Origin: Actinomycetes bacterium
GTDB taxonomy: Bacteria; Actinomycetota; Acidimicrobiia; Acidimicrobiales; Acidimicrobilacustridaceae
Reading direction: 5' to 3'
Assembly: GCA_029782145.1 (NCBI GenBank)
Contig: JAKOVH010000026.1
Coordinates: 427,389 to 491,388 of the forward strand
Length of the DNA: 64,000 nucleotides
This document shows, piece by piece, positions 43,817 through 51,206 of the stretch (positions are counted from its first letter, which is position 1; each line of letters starts with the position of its first letter). The position numbers were made by a program, and so were the translations under genes. The notes under the pieces were generated by a model. It was not told the DNA's origin, made no database searches, and saw nothing but the letters and a program-made list of their open reading frames with translations.

Positions 43817-44664
43817 GCACCGCCCTCGACACCGGCACCGACGACCTGCTCGCCGAGCTCCACGACGACGGGGTGCTCGTCGCCACGCTGAACCGGCCCG
43901 ACACCCGCAACGCGTTCAGCGGCGCCATGGGCCAGGCCCTCTCCGAGATCTACCGGCGGGCCGACACCGACGACGCCGTGCGGGTCGTGGTGGTCACCGG
44001 CACGCCACCGGCGTTCTGTGCGGGCGCCGACTTCTCGGGCGGGTCGGAGGTGTTCGAACGCCAGGAGGGGTCGACGTTCCACGCCAACCCGGTGTGGCCG
44101 GCGGCCTGGCAGATCCGCACCCCGGTCATCGCCGCGGTGAACGGCCACGCCATCGGCATCGGCTTCACCCTCACCCTGCAGTGCGACCTTCGCTTCATGG
44201 CCCGCGACGCCAAGTACGGCATCGTGCAGGTGCGGCGCGGCGTCATGCCCGACGGCATGAGCGCGTGGACCCTGCCCCGCATCGCGGGCATGGCCAAGGC
44301 GGCCGACATCATGCTCACCGGGCGGACCTTCACCGGCGAGGAGGCCGACGCCCTGGGCGTGGCGTCGAAGGTGCTGCCCAACGACGACGTGCTGCCCCAC
44401 GCCCTGGAGGTCGCCCACGACATCGCCGTGAACACCGCACCGGTCTCGGTGGCGGTCACCAAGCGGCTGCTGTGGGGCTCGTTCGGGATGAACCCCGGCC
44501 AGGTCGACGTGGCCGAGACCGAGCTGCACAAGGTCGTCATGGGCGAGGCCGACGCCCGCGAAGGCGTGATGGCCTACCTCGAGCGGCGCCAGCCCAACTG
44601 GTCGCTCACCGTCGGCGAGCACTGGCCGGCCGAGTGGCCGGGGCCGGAGGAGGAGGTCCTGTGA
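43813..44664 (+). CDS. Enoyl-CoA hydratase/isomerase family protein
   Basis: 283 residues from the GTG at 43813. Crotonase signatures: VATLNRPDTRNAFSGAMGQAL, VTGTPPAFCAGADFSGG (oxyanion hole) and AAVNGHAIGIGFTLTLQCDLRFMARDAKYGIVQVRRGVMPDGMSAWTLPRIAG. The usual second catalytic Glu lies where VQVRRGVMPDG is seen (normally xPExGxxP), so chemistry may differ from plain hydration. Coupled at both ends by overlaps (upstream LLM gene, downstream SDR). Confidence 0.88.
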   Translation: MSTALDTGTDDLLAELHDDGVLVATLNRPDTRNAFSGAMGQALSEIYRRADTDDAVRVVVVTGTPPAFCAGADFSGGSEVFERQEGSTFHANPVWPAAWQIRTPVIAAVNGHAIGIGFTLTLQCDLRFMARDAKYGIVQVRRGVMPDGMSAWTLPRIAGMAKAADIMLTGRTFTGEEADALGVASKVLPNDDVLPHALEVAHDIAVNTAPVSVAVTKRLLWGSFGMNPGQVDVAETELHKVVMGEADAREGVMAYLERRQPNWSLTVGEHWPAEWPGPEEEVL

Positions 44665-45602
44665 CCGACGCGCCCACCACCACGGCGTCCGACGTCCTGA
44701 GCGGTGTCGACCTGGCCGGTCGCACGGTGCTGGTCACCGGCGGCACGACCGGCATCGGCAAGGAGACGGCGAGGGCGCTGGCCGCGGCCGGCGCCTCGGT
44801 GGTCGTCACCGCCCGCAGCGACGACAAGGGCGAGGCGGCGGTGGCCGACCTGCTCGAGGCCGTGCCCGGTGGCGACGTGGCCTACGACGTGCTGGAGCTG
44901 GGCTCGCTCGCCAGCGTGCGCGCCTTCGCCGACCGCTTCGTCGCCGCGCACGACCGCCTCGACGTGCTGATCGCCAACGCCGGCATCATGGCCGTGCCCT
45001 TCGGGCGCACCGACGACGGCTTCGAGCTGCACCTCGGCACCAACCACCTCGGCCACTTCGTGCTGGTCGGGCGGCTGCTGCCGTTGCTGCTCGACAGCAC
45101 CCCGGCGCGCGTCGTGGTGCTCAGCTCCGGCGGGCACAGCGCCTCGGACATCGTCTGGGACGACCCCGACTTCGAGCGCACCGAGTACTCGAAGATGGAG
45201 GCCTACGGGCAGTCGAAGACGGCGAACATCCTCCACGCCGTCGAGCTCGAGCGCCGGTACGGCTCGCGGGGGGTGCACGCCTACGCGGTGCACCCGGGCA
45301 TGGTGGCGACCGACCTCGGGCGGCACTTCACCCGGGAGGACTACGCCGAGCTGAAGGCACGCGCCGCGGCATCGCCGAGCGGCGGCCTGCCCCCTCGAGT
45401 GGGGGTCGAGGTCGGTGCCGCCACCTCGGTGTGGGCCGCCACTGCGCCCGAGCTCGACGAGCACGGCGGTGCCTACCTCACCGACTGCGCGCTGGCCGAG
45501 GCGCGCCCGTACGCCACCGACCCGGAGGCGGCCCGGCGCCTGTGGGCCCTGAGCGAGCAGCTCGTCGGTGAGGCCTTCCCCGAGCCCGAGGTCGAGGCCT
45601 GA
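44661..45602 (+). CDS. Short-chain dehydrogenase/reductase
   Basis: 313 residues from the GTG at 44661, overlapping the previous stop. Classical SDR parts: VLVTGGTTGIGKETARALAAAGASVVV (TGxxxGxG), DVLIANAGIMAVP (NAG), VVVLSSGGHSAS (catalytic Ser) and YGQSKTANILHAVEL (YxxxK). The type resembles the retinol dehydrogenase/WW-domain oxidoreductase branch. Last gene of the LLM-ECH-SDR run; only 12 bases separate it from the convergent Crp-type gene. Confidence 0.9.
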   Translation: MTDAPTTTASDVLSGVDLAGRTVLVTGGTTGIGKETARALAAAGASVVVTARSDDKGEAAVADLLEAVPGGDVAYDVLELGSLASVRAFADRFVAAHDRLDVLIANAGIMAVPFGRTDDGFELHLGTNHLGHFVLVGRLLPLLLDSTPARVVVLSSGGHSASDIVWDDPDFERTEYSKMEAYGQSKTANILHAVELERRYGSRGVHAYAVHPGMVATDLGRHFTREDYAELKARAAASPSGGLPPRVGVEVGAATSVWAATAPELDEHGGAYLTDCALAEARPYATDPEAARRLWALSEQLVGEAFPEPEVEA

Positions 45603-45614
45603 GGCAGGAGGCGC

Positions 45615-46274
45615 TCAGCGGGCGCGCAGGGCGAGCTGGTCGCGGTTGGTGATGCGGTAACGGCGCTCGGCCTGCTCGATCCAGCCCAGGCGCACGAAGC
45701 TGGCGATGGCCTTGTTGACCCGCTCGCGTGAGGCACCGACCATGCCGGCGAGCTCCTCCTGGGTGATGGGCAGGGAGAACTCGTCCTCGTCGCCGGCCAG
45801 CTCGAGCAGGCGCTTGGCGGTGCGTCCGGTGACGTCGAGGAACACCGAGTCGGCCAGCTGCTCGTCGGTGTTGCGCAGGCGGACGGCGAGCAGCTCCACC
45901 ACGTTCCAGAGCAGCTCGGGCTTGGCCTTGTAGATGGCGCGCAGCGGCTCGTAGGGGATGGCCAGCACGTCGGAAGGCTCGAGCGCCCGGGCCTCGGCCG
46001 AGCGGGGCCGGCCGTCGAACAGGGGCATCTCGCCGAACAGGTCGCCCCGCTCCATGAGCGCCATGACCGACTCTCGCCCGTCGATGGAGCGGTTGGCGAT
46101 GGCGATGCGCCCGGAGGACACGACGAACAGCTCGGTGGCCTCGTCCTCCTCGGTGAAGACCACGCCTCCGCGGTTGAACGACCGGCGCTCGGCGGCGGCG
46201 ACGAGGTCGTTGAGAGCCTCACCCTCGAAGCCCTTGAAGAACTCGACGGTGCTGAGAAGCGCTGGGTCCACCAC
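45615..46274 (-). CDS. Crp/Fnr-family transcriptional regulator
   Basis: 219 residues, start ATG at 46274. A cyclic-nucleotide-binding domain ([49 protein letters not shown]; the GEMxLxxxxxRSAxA motif is the cAMP phosphate-binding cassette) precedes a long dimer helix and a winged helix ([32 protein letters not shown]). It most resembles the actinobacterial cAMP regulator group (Crp/GlxR). Divergent from carD, which it might control; no clear TGTGA-N6-TCACA box is seen between them. Confidence 0.93.
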   Translation of the reverse strand: MVDPALLSTVEFFKGFEGEALNDLVAAAERRSFNRGGVVFTEEDEATELFVVSSGRIAIANRSIDGRESVMALMERGDLFGEMPLFDGRPRSAEARALEPSDVLAIPYEPLRAIYKAKPELLWNVVELLAVRLRNTDEQLADSVFLDVTGRTAKRLLELAGDEDEFSLPITQEELAGMVGASRERVNKAIASFVRLGWIEQAERRYRITNRDQLALRAR

Positions 46275-46397
46275 GGGTGCGGAGCCTACTGCTCGGTCCT
46301 CGGCGGCGACGGCCGTTCCACCTGGCGTTCATTTGTGGGCGCAGGGAGGCCTCCGTACCCTGGGCAGCCCGTCCGGTCCGGTCCTGTCAGGAGCACC

Positions 46398-46877
46398 ATG
46401 GCGTTCGACGTCGGTGACAAGGTCGTCTACCCGCACCACGGTGCTGCGGTGATCGAGCGGCGCGAGACCAAGGCCGCGTTCGGCGAGGAGAAGGAGTACC
46501 TCGTGCTGCGCCTCGCGTACGGCGACCTCACCCTCATGGTGCCGGTCGACAACACCGACGAGGTCGGCCTGCGGGAGGTCATCGACGACGAAGAGGTCGA
46601 GGAGGTGTTCGCGGTCCTCCGCAAGAAGGAGGCCCGGGTTCCCACCAACTGGTCGCGCCGGTTCAAGAACCACGTCGAGAAGCTCAAGTCCGGCGACGTG
46701 TACCAGGTCGCCGAGGTCGTCCGGAACCTCTCCCTGCGCGACCAGGAGAAGGGGCTCTCGGCGGGCGAGAGGCGCATGCTGCAGAAGGCCCGCCAGATCC
46801 TGCTCTCGGAGCTGGTCTTCGCCATCGACGTCTCGCCGGAGGAGGCCGAGGCCAAGCTCGACGAGGCGCTCGACTGA
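46398..46877 (+). CDS. carD: CarD-family RNA-polymerase-binding transcription factor
   Basis: 159 residues, ATG at 46398 with CAGGAG upstream. An N-terminal RNAP-interaction domain ([21 protein letters not shown]... [28 protein letters not shown]) precedes the helical DNA-binding domain ([52 protein letters not shown]). It stabilises open complexes at rRNA and other promoters. carD-ispD-ispF is the usual actinobacterial order. Confidence 0.96.
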   Translation: MAFDVGDKVVYPHHGAAVIERRETKAAFGEEKEYLVLRLAYGDLTLMVPVDNTDEVGLREVIDDEEVEEVFAVLRKKEARVPTNWSRRFKNHVEKLKSGDVYQVAEVVRNLSLRDQEKGLSAGERRMLQKARQILLSELVFAIDVSPEEAEAKLDEALD

Positions 46878-46885
46878 ACGAGCCC

Positions 46886-47575
46886 GTGGTCCCGCCCGCT
46901 GACGGCCCCGTGTGGGCGGTGGTGCTCGCCGCGGGCGCCGGCCGCCGCTACGGCCCGCAGCCGAAGCAGTACGAGGTGCTCGGCGACGAGCGGGTCATCG
47001 ACCGTTCCCTGGCCATGGCTCGGGCTGCGGCCGACCACGTCGTGGTGGTGCTGGCCCCCGGCGAGCAGGCCGAGGCCGACGCGCTGGTCGAGAGCGGGGC
47101 GGCCGACGTCGCCGTGGAGGGCGGGGCCGAGCGGTCCGACTCGGTCCGGGCTGCGCTGGCCGTGATCGACGCCGACGCCGCGGTGATCGTCGTGCACGAC
47201 GCCGCCCGGCCGTTGGCCTCCCCCGAGCTGCACCAGGCCGTGGTCGCGGCGGTGCACGCCGGCGCCGACGCCGCCATCCCCGGCCTGCCGGTCACCGACA
47301 CCATCAAGCGGGTGGGCCACGACCACCACGGCGAGGCCGTGGTGGTGGAGACCCTCGACCGGTCCGAGCTGGTGACCGTGCAGACCCCGCAGGCGTTCCG
47401 AGCCGACGTGCTGCGGCGGGCCCACGCCGGCGGCGACGACGCCACCGACGACGCCGGGCTGGTGGAGTCGGCCGGGGGCACGGTCGTGGTGGTGCCCGGC
47501 GAGGCCACCAACGTGAAGATCACCGGCCCTCACGACCTGGCCGTCGCCACCGAGCTGCTGCGGGCCCTCGGGTAG
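46886..47575 (+). CDS. ispD: 2-C-methyl-D-erythritol 4-phosphate cytidylyltransferase
   Basis: 229 residues from the GTG at 46886, 8 bases after carD. The nucleotidyltransferase start is VVLAAGAGRRYGPQPKQYEVLGDERV; later GAERSDSVRAAL, VHDAARPLASPE and VQTPQAFRADVL mark the family. It transfers CMP to MEP in the non-mevalonate isoprenoid route, feeding the polyprenyl synthase type reaction. Confidence 0.95.
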   Translation: MVPPADGPVWAVVLAAGAGRRYGPQPKQYEVLGDERVIDRSLAMARAAADHVVVVLAPGEQAEADALVESGAADVAVEGGAERSDSVRAALAVIDADAAVIVVHDAARPLASPELHQAVVAAVHAGADAAIPGLPVTDTIKRVGHDHHGEAVVVETLDRSELVTVQTPQAFRADVLRRAHAGGDDATDDAGLVESAGGTVVVVPGEATNVKITGPHDLAVATELLRALG

Positions 47576-47586
47576 GTTTGCCGCCC

Positions 47587-48063
47587 ATGACGGTCCGGGT
47601 CGGGCAGGGCTTCGACGTGCACGCGTTCTCCGACGCGCCCGAGCGGCGCCTGGTGCTCGGCGGGGTGGTGTTCGACGGTGAGCGCGGCCTGGTCGGCCAC
47701 TCCGACGCCGACGTGATCGCCCACGCCTGCGCCGACGCGCTGCTCGGCGCGGCCGGCCTCGGCGACATCGGCCAGCACTTCCCCGACACCGATCCCCAGT
47801 GGGCGGGCGCCGACAGCATCGGGCTGCTCGCCGAGGTCGCCGGCCGAGTGCGCGCCGCCGGCTGGGAGCCGGGCAACGTCGACTGCGCGGTGGTGTGCGA
47901 GCGACCGAAGCTGGCGCCGCACCGCGACGCCATGCAGCAACGGCTCACCACGGCCGTGGGGGCGCCGGTGTCGGTGAAGGGCAACCGGGCGGAGGGGCTC
48001 GGTGCCATCGGGCGGGGCGAGGGCATCGCCTGCATCGCCGTGGCCGTGGTGAGCGCCCGATGA
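47587..48063 (+). CDS. ispF: 2-C-methyl-D-erythritol 2,4-cyclodiphosphate synthase
   Basis: 158 residues from the ATG at 47587. Signatures: RVGQGFDVHAF (metal-binding Asp/His), LVGHSDADVIAHACADALLGAAGLGDIGQHFPDTDP and the C-terminal VSVKGNRAEGLGAIGRGEGIACIAVAV. Zinc-dependent trimer of the MEP pathway. It overlaps the rlmB start by 4 bases. In mycobacteria cysS lies between ispF and the SpoU-type methylase (recalled); here it is absent. Confidence 0.95.
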   Translation: MTVRVGQGFDVHAFSDAPERRLVLGGVVFDGERGLVGHSDADVIAHACADALLGAAGLGDIGQHFPDTDPQWAGADSIGLLAEVAGRVRAAGWEPGNVDCAVVCERPKLAPHRDAMQQRLTTAVGAPVSVKGNRAEGLGAIGRGEGIACIAVAVVSAR

Positions 48064-49079
48064 GCCCCGGTGCGGGTGGCCGCTCGGGGCGCCCCGGGGG
48101 GCAAGGTGGCGGCGCCCGCAAGGGCCCGGCGAAGGGCGCTGCCGGCCGAGGCGGGACGAGCAAGGGCGCCAAGAAGCCGATGTCGCCCGCCGCCAAGAAG
48201 GCGGTCGAGGCCAAGAAGAGCCGTCATGCCGCGGCCTCGGTGCGCAAGGCCGACCGTCCCGGTGCGCGCGGCGGTGCCCGTCAGGGGCCGCGCGGCCAGG
48301 GCGGGCCACGCGGCCTGGGGGGCGACCAGGTGGAGGGCCGCCAGGCCGTGCGCGAGCTGTTGCTGGCGGGCCGGCGTCGGGTCAGGGAGATCCTCGTCGC
48401 CGCCGACCAGGACGACACCGACGTGCTCCAGGACATCGTCGACCTCGCCCTCGACCTCAAGGTGCCCGTCCGTGAGGTCACCCGCACACGGCTGTTCGCC
48501 GAGGCCCGCACCGAGTCGCCCCAGGGCGTGATCGCCCGTGCCGCCGAGCTGCCCGAGGCCGACCTCGACCAGCTCGGGCGCCGCCGCTCCGCCAGCGGGG
48601 CACCCCCGTTCCTGCTCGCCGTCGACGGCGTCACCGATCCCGGGAACCTGGGAGCCCTGCTCCGCTCCGCCGAGTGCGCCGGGGTCACCGGGGTGGTCCT
48701 GCCCCGGCACCGCGCCGTGCACGTCACCCCCACCGTCACCAAGGCCGCGGCCGGAGCGGTCGAGTATCTGCCGATGACCCTGGTGGGCGGGCTGCCCACC
48801 GCCCTGCGCCAGCTGAAGGAAGCAGGCGTGTGGGTCGTGGGCCTCGACGCCGGCGGTGACACCGACCTGTTCGACCTGGAGGTGGCCGACCAGCCGGTGT
48901 GCCTGGTGCTCGGCGCCGAGGGCAAGGGCCTGTCCCGGCTCGTGCGCGAGCGCTGCGACGCCGTGGCCGGCATCCCGCTGCTCGGCCAGCTCGCGTCGCT
49001 GAACGTCGCCGCGGCCGGCGCCCTCGCCTGCTTCGAGGTCACCCGCCGCCGCCTCGCCGCCCGAAGGGAGACCCCGTGA
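48060..49079 (+). CDS. rlmB: SpoU/TrmH-type RNA ribose methyltransferase (23S rRNA Gm2251-like)
   Basis: 339 residues from the ATG at 48060 within the ispF stop. The first ~85 residues are a very basic Gly/Arg/Lys/Ala extension (disordered, RNA-binding looking). The N-terminal substrate-binding domain begins QVEGRQAVRELLLAG. The SPOUT knot has FLLAVDGVTDPGNLGALLRSAECAGVTGVVLP, KAAAGAVEYLPM, CLVLGAEGKGLSRLVRERCD and GIPLLGQLASLNVAAAGALACFEVTR. The family is certain; the exact target nucleotide is inferred. Confidence 0.9.
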   Translation: MSPGAGGRSGRPGGQGGGARKGPAKGAAGRGGTSKGAKKPMSPAAKKAVEAKKSRHAAASVRKADRPGARGGARQGPRGQGGPRGLGGDQVEGRQAVRELLLAGRRRVREILVAADQDDTDVLQDIVDLALDLKVPVREVTRTRLFAEARTESPQGVIARAAELPEADLDQLGRRRSASGAPPFLLAVDGVTDPGNLGALLRSAECAGVTGVVLPRHRAVHVTPTVTKAAAGAVEYLPMTLVGGLPTALRQLKEAGVWVVGLDAGGDTDLFDLEVADQPVCLVLGAEGKGLSRLVRERCDAVAGIPLLGQLASLNVAAAGALACFEVTRRRLAARRETP

Positions 49080-49696
49080 TCCGCGCCGGTCGCACCGCTC
49101 GCTCGACGCGCGCCGCTCGTGTCGCCGTCGCCGTCGCCATCGCCGGCACCGTCGTGCTCGGCGGGTTGGTGGGCTGCAGCAGCGACGGGCCCGACGAGGG
49201 CTCGTCACCCGCCACCACGGGCACGCTCGTGCCCAGCTCGACGGGCGACATGTGCACCGACCCCACCGGCGACCTCGACCTGCCCACCGGTGTCAGCGCC
49301 GACACCCCGGGCCTGAGCGGCGTCGACCTCGTGCGGGCCGCGGCCACGGTCGACGGCGACCAGCTCGCCGTGTCGTTCACCACCGCCGGCCCGATCGACG
49401 CCGCCCCGGCAGCCACCTACGTGGTCGCCCAGGGCGAGCCCCTCGGCGCCTACAGCTTCGAGCTGCGGATGGTGCACGGCAGTGACGGCTGGACCACCAC
49501 GCTCATCACCTGGCCGGGGGCCAAGGAGCAGCGCGACCGCCTGCCGATCAACCCGAGCGTCGACGGTGCGCAGCTCAGCGCCCGGGTCCCGCTGTCCTCC
49601 CTGCCGCCGATCGCCCTCGCCATGGTCTTCGGCACCAGCGCCACCCTCGGCGACGCCACCGTCATCGACGACTGCTCGAGCCTGGCGGCCGGCTGA
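49076..49696 (+). CDS. Lipoprotein of unknown function
   Basis: 206 residues from a GTG at 49076, overlapping the rlmB stop. The signal is Arg-rich then hydrophobic (VAVAVAIAGTVVLGGLVGCSSDG, lipobox Cys near residue 34). A Ser/Thr-rich linker follows. The mature domain is beta-rich (GVDLVRAAATVDGDQLAVSFTTAGPID, YSFELRMVHGSDGWTTTLI), like DOMON/carbohydrate-binding-like sandwiches, but no clear family is recognised. Two Cys (MCTDP and DDCSS) could form a disulfide. A strong inverted repeat follows the gene. Confidence 0.7.
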   Translation: MIRAGRTARSTRAARVAVAVAIAGTVVLGGLVGCSSDGPDEGSSPATTGTLVPSSTGDMCTDPTGDLDLPTGVSADTPGLSGVDLVRAAATVDGDQLAVSFTTAGPIDAAPAATYVVAQGEPLGAYSFELRMVHGSDGWTTTLITWPGAKEQRDRLPINPSVDGAQLSARVPLSSLPPIALAMVFGTSATLGDATVIDDCSSLAAG

Positions 49697-49813
49697 GTCG
49701 CCAGCACCCGCCCGGGCGGGGCCCGACCCGTGAGGTCCTAGCTGATGCGGCCCGCCCGAGTAGGGGATGGATCGGAACCCCGAACCCGCAGGTCGGACGT
49801 TCGACGGGCGCGA

Positions 49814-49844
49814 CAACACCCCGGGCGTGGCGCCCGGGGTGTTG
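49814..49844. terminator. Long perfect GC hairpin between convergent genes
   Basis: A perfect 14-base stem (49814-49827 with 49831-49844) closes on the trinucleotide TGG. It lies 34 bases beyond the stop of the leftward DUF2382 gene and 118 bases after the lipoprotein stop. It is the natural terminator for one or both convergent transcripts. Confidence 0.7.
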
Positions 49845-49877
49845 CTCGAGGTGGAGTGCGATGACTGCTAGGGCACT

Positions 49878-50675
49878 TCAGTCGCGGCTGGAACGGGAGG
49901 TGTCGTCGTCGAGTTCGACCCGTTCCTTGCGCAGGTCGGCGCCGACGGTTTCCTGAGCGACGTCGGTGTCCTTCTCCAGGCGGACCCTCTCCTTGGGCAC
50001 GACCTCGGTGTCGACGACCGGTCGTTCCTCGTTGAGCACGATCTCGTGCTCGCTCTCGGTGATGTCGGGGCCGCTCATGGCCCGGTCCCGGTTCTCGTCG
50101 GTGATCGGCTCGGTCTCGAGCCGGACCTTCTCCTTGCGGACGGGGACGGTGACGGTCTGGTGCTCGGTCTCGACCCACTTGCGCAGCCGGGCCCTGCCGA
50201 CCTCCTCGGAACGGGTCCCGGTCCGCAGCTCCTCCTCGGAACGAGTCATGGCGTCGTCGTCGCCGCCGCCACGCCTGCCATCGCCGCCGTGGCCATCGCC
50301 GTCGCCCTTCGCCCGTCCGGCCATGGGCGCGCCGCCCTCGGGGAGACCGCTGGTCGAGCGGTTCTTGCCGTACTGCATCCCGTAGTGACCGTAGAGGCGG
50401 TCTTCTTCGTCTTCGGACAGACGACCGTCCGCCTCGGCGTTGGGTGCGTCCTTGATCTGGTCCTTGGACCACGGTGAGACCAGCACGTCGCGGTCGGCTT
50501 CGAGGCCTTGGAGGGGCACGAAGCTCACTCGTGTGCCGAACAAGCCGGTCGACACGGCGATCCACTCGGGCTCGCTGGTGTCGGTGTCGGCGTACACGTC
50601 GGTGATCGTGCCGATCTTCTTTCCGTCCTGATCCACGAGGTCGTGGTTGCGCCAGTCCTGGAGGGTCGTAGGCAT
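49878..50675 (-). CDS. PRC-barrel plus DUF2382 (YsnF/AvaK-type) stress protein
   Basis: 265 residues from the ATG at 50675, with AAGGAGAG upstream. The N-terminal PRC-barrel (DWRNHDLVDQDGKKIGTITDVYADTDTSEPEWIAVSTGLFGTRVSFVPLQGLEAD) is joined by a Gly/Asp-rich low-complexity hinge (about 118-140) to a C-terminal DUF2382 domain with the repeated Glu/Arg/Val strands of stress proteins (LRKWVETEHQTVTVPVRKEKVRLETEPI, ERPVVDTEVVPKERVRLEKDT). Function unproven; the family is associated with stress tolerance. The upstream region up to the tRNA has no gene. Confidence 0.85.
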   Translation of the reverse strand: MPTTLQDWRNHDLVDQDGKKIGTITDVYADTDTSEPEWIAVSTGLFGTRVSFVPLQGLEADRDVLVSPWSKDQIKDAPNAEADGRLSEDEEDRLYGHYGMQYGKNRSTSGLPEGGAPMAGRAKGDGDGHGGDGRRGGGDDDAMTRSEEELRTGTRSEEVGRARLRKWVETEHQTVTVPVRKEKVRLETEPITDENRDRAMSGPDITESEHEIVLNEERPVVDTEVVPKERVRLEKDTDVAQETVGADLRKERVELDDDTSRSSRD

Positions 50676-51096
50676 GATGAATAGCTCTCCTTGGAGATCC
50701 GTGTCGGTGTGTCGAACGACGGTGCTCTCGCCTCGCCTGGGCGAAGCTCGAGCCCGGCGTCGCCGATCACCACCGGCCATGGCCTTGGAGGACTCCACGG
50801 TGGCAACCGACCGTGACCGCGCGTCTACCCACGCAGCCCCCTCCCATTCCCGTCGATCCACGTTGGCGATTGCGGTTCTGCGACGCTCGCCACCGATGAC
50901 CCGCGCACTCACCCGGGAGTGGGCGGCGAGAGTGGCCGCTGAGGGAGACGTCGAACGAGGGATGTGCGGTCGAAGCGGGCGTCGCGGGCCCGGCCTCGGC
51001 CGATGCTCCAGTGCCGACGACGGGGCGATTCTGCCTGTTCGGAAGCCGTCGGCCGGCTGCTGTGCCAGAGTTCCGGGCCAAGATGCGATCCATCCC
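50676..51096. other. 421-base region without a recognisable gene
   Basis: Between the DUF2382 gene start and the tRNA. Open frames exist on both strands, but none has a ribosome site, a family motif or neighbour-like codon use. It must hold the promoters of the DUF2382 gene (leftward) and of tRNA-Thr (rightward). No clear -10/-35 pair could be assigned. Confidence 0.5.
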
Positions 51097-51173
51097 GCCC
51101 GAGTAGCTCAGCTGGTCAGAGCACCTGTCTTGTAAACAGGTGGTCGAGGGTTCGAATCCCTCCTCGGGCTCCA
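51097..51173 (+). tRNA. tRNA-Thr (anticodon TGT)
   Basis: A complete cloverleaf. The acceptor GCCCGAG (51097-51103) pairs with CTCGGGC (51163-51169). The anticodon stem CCTGT/ACAGG has the loop CTTGTAA, with the anticodon TGT at 51131-51133. The T-arm has GGTTCGAATCC. The discriminator T is followed by an encoded CCA (51171-51173). It reads ACA codons. Confidence 0.97.
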
Positions 51174-51206
51174 CGGTGACCTGTCCGGCTCAGGGAGCCT
51201 GGACGC

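Noticed and set aside
50647..51135. 162-codon + strand frame running into the tRNA
   Set aside because: It overlaps the tRNA gene, lacks a ribosome site and has no recognisable pattern.
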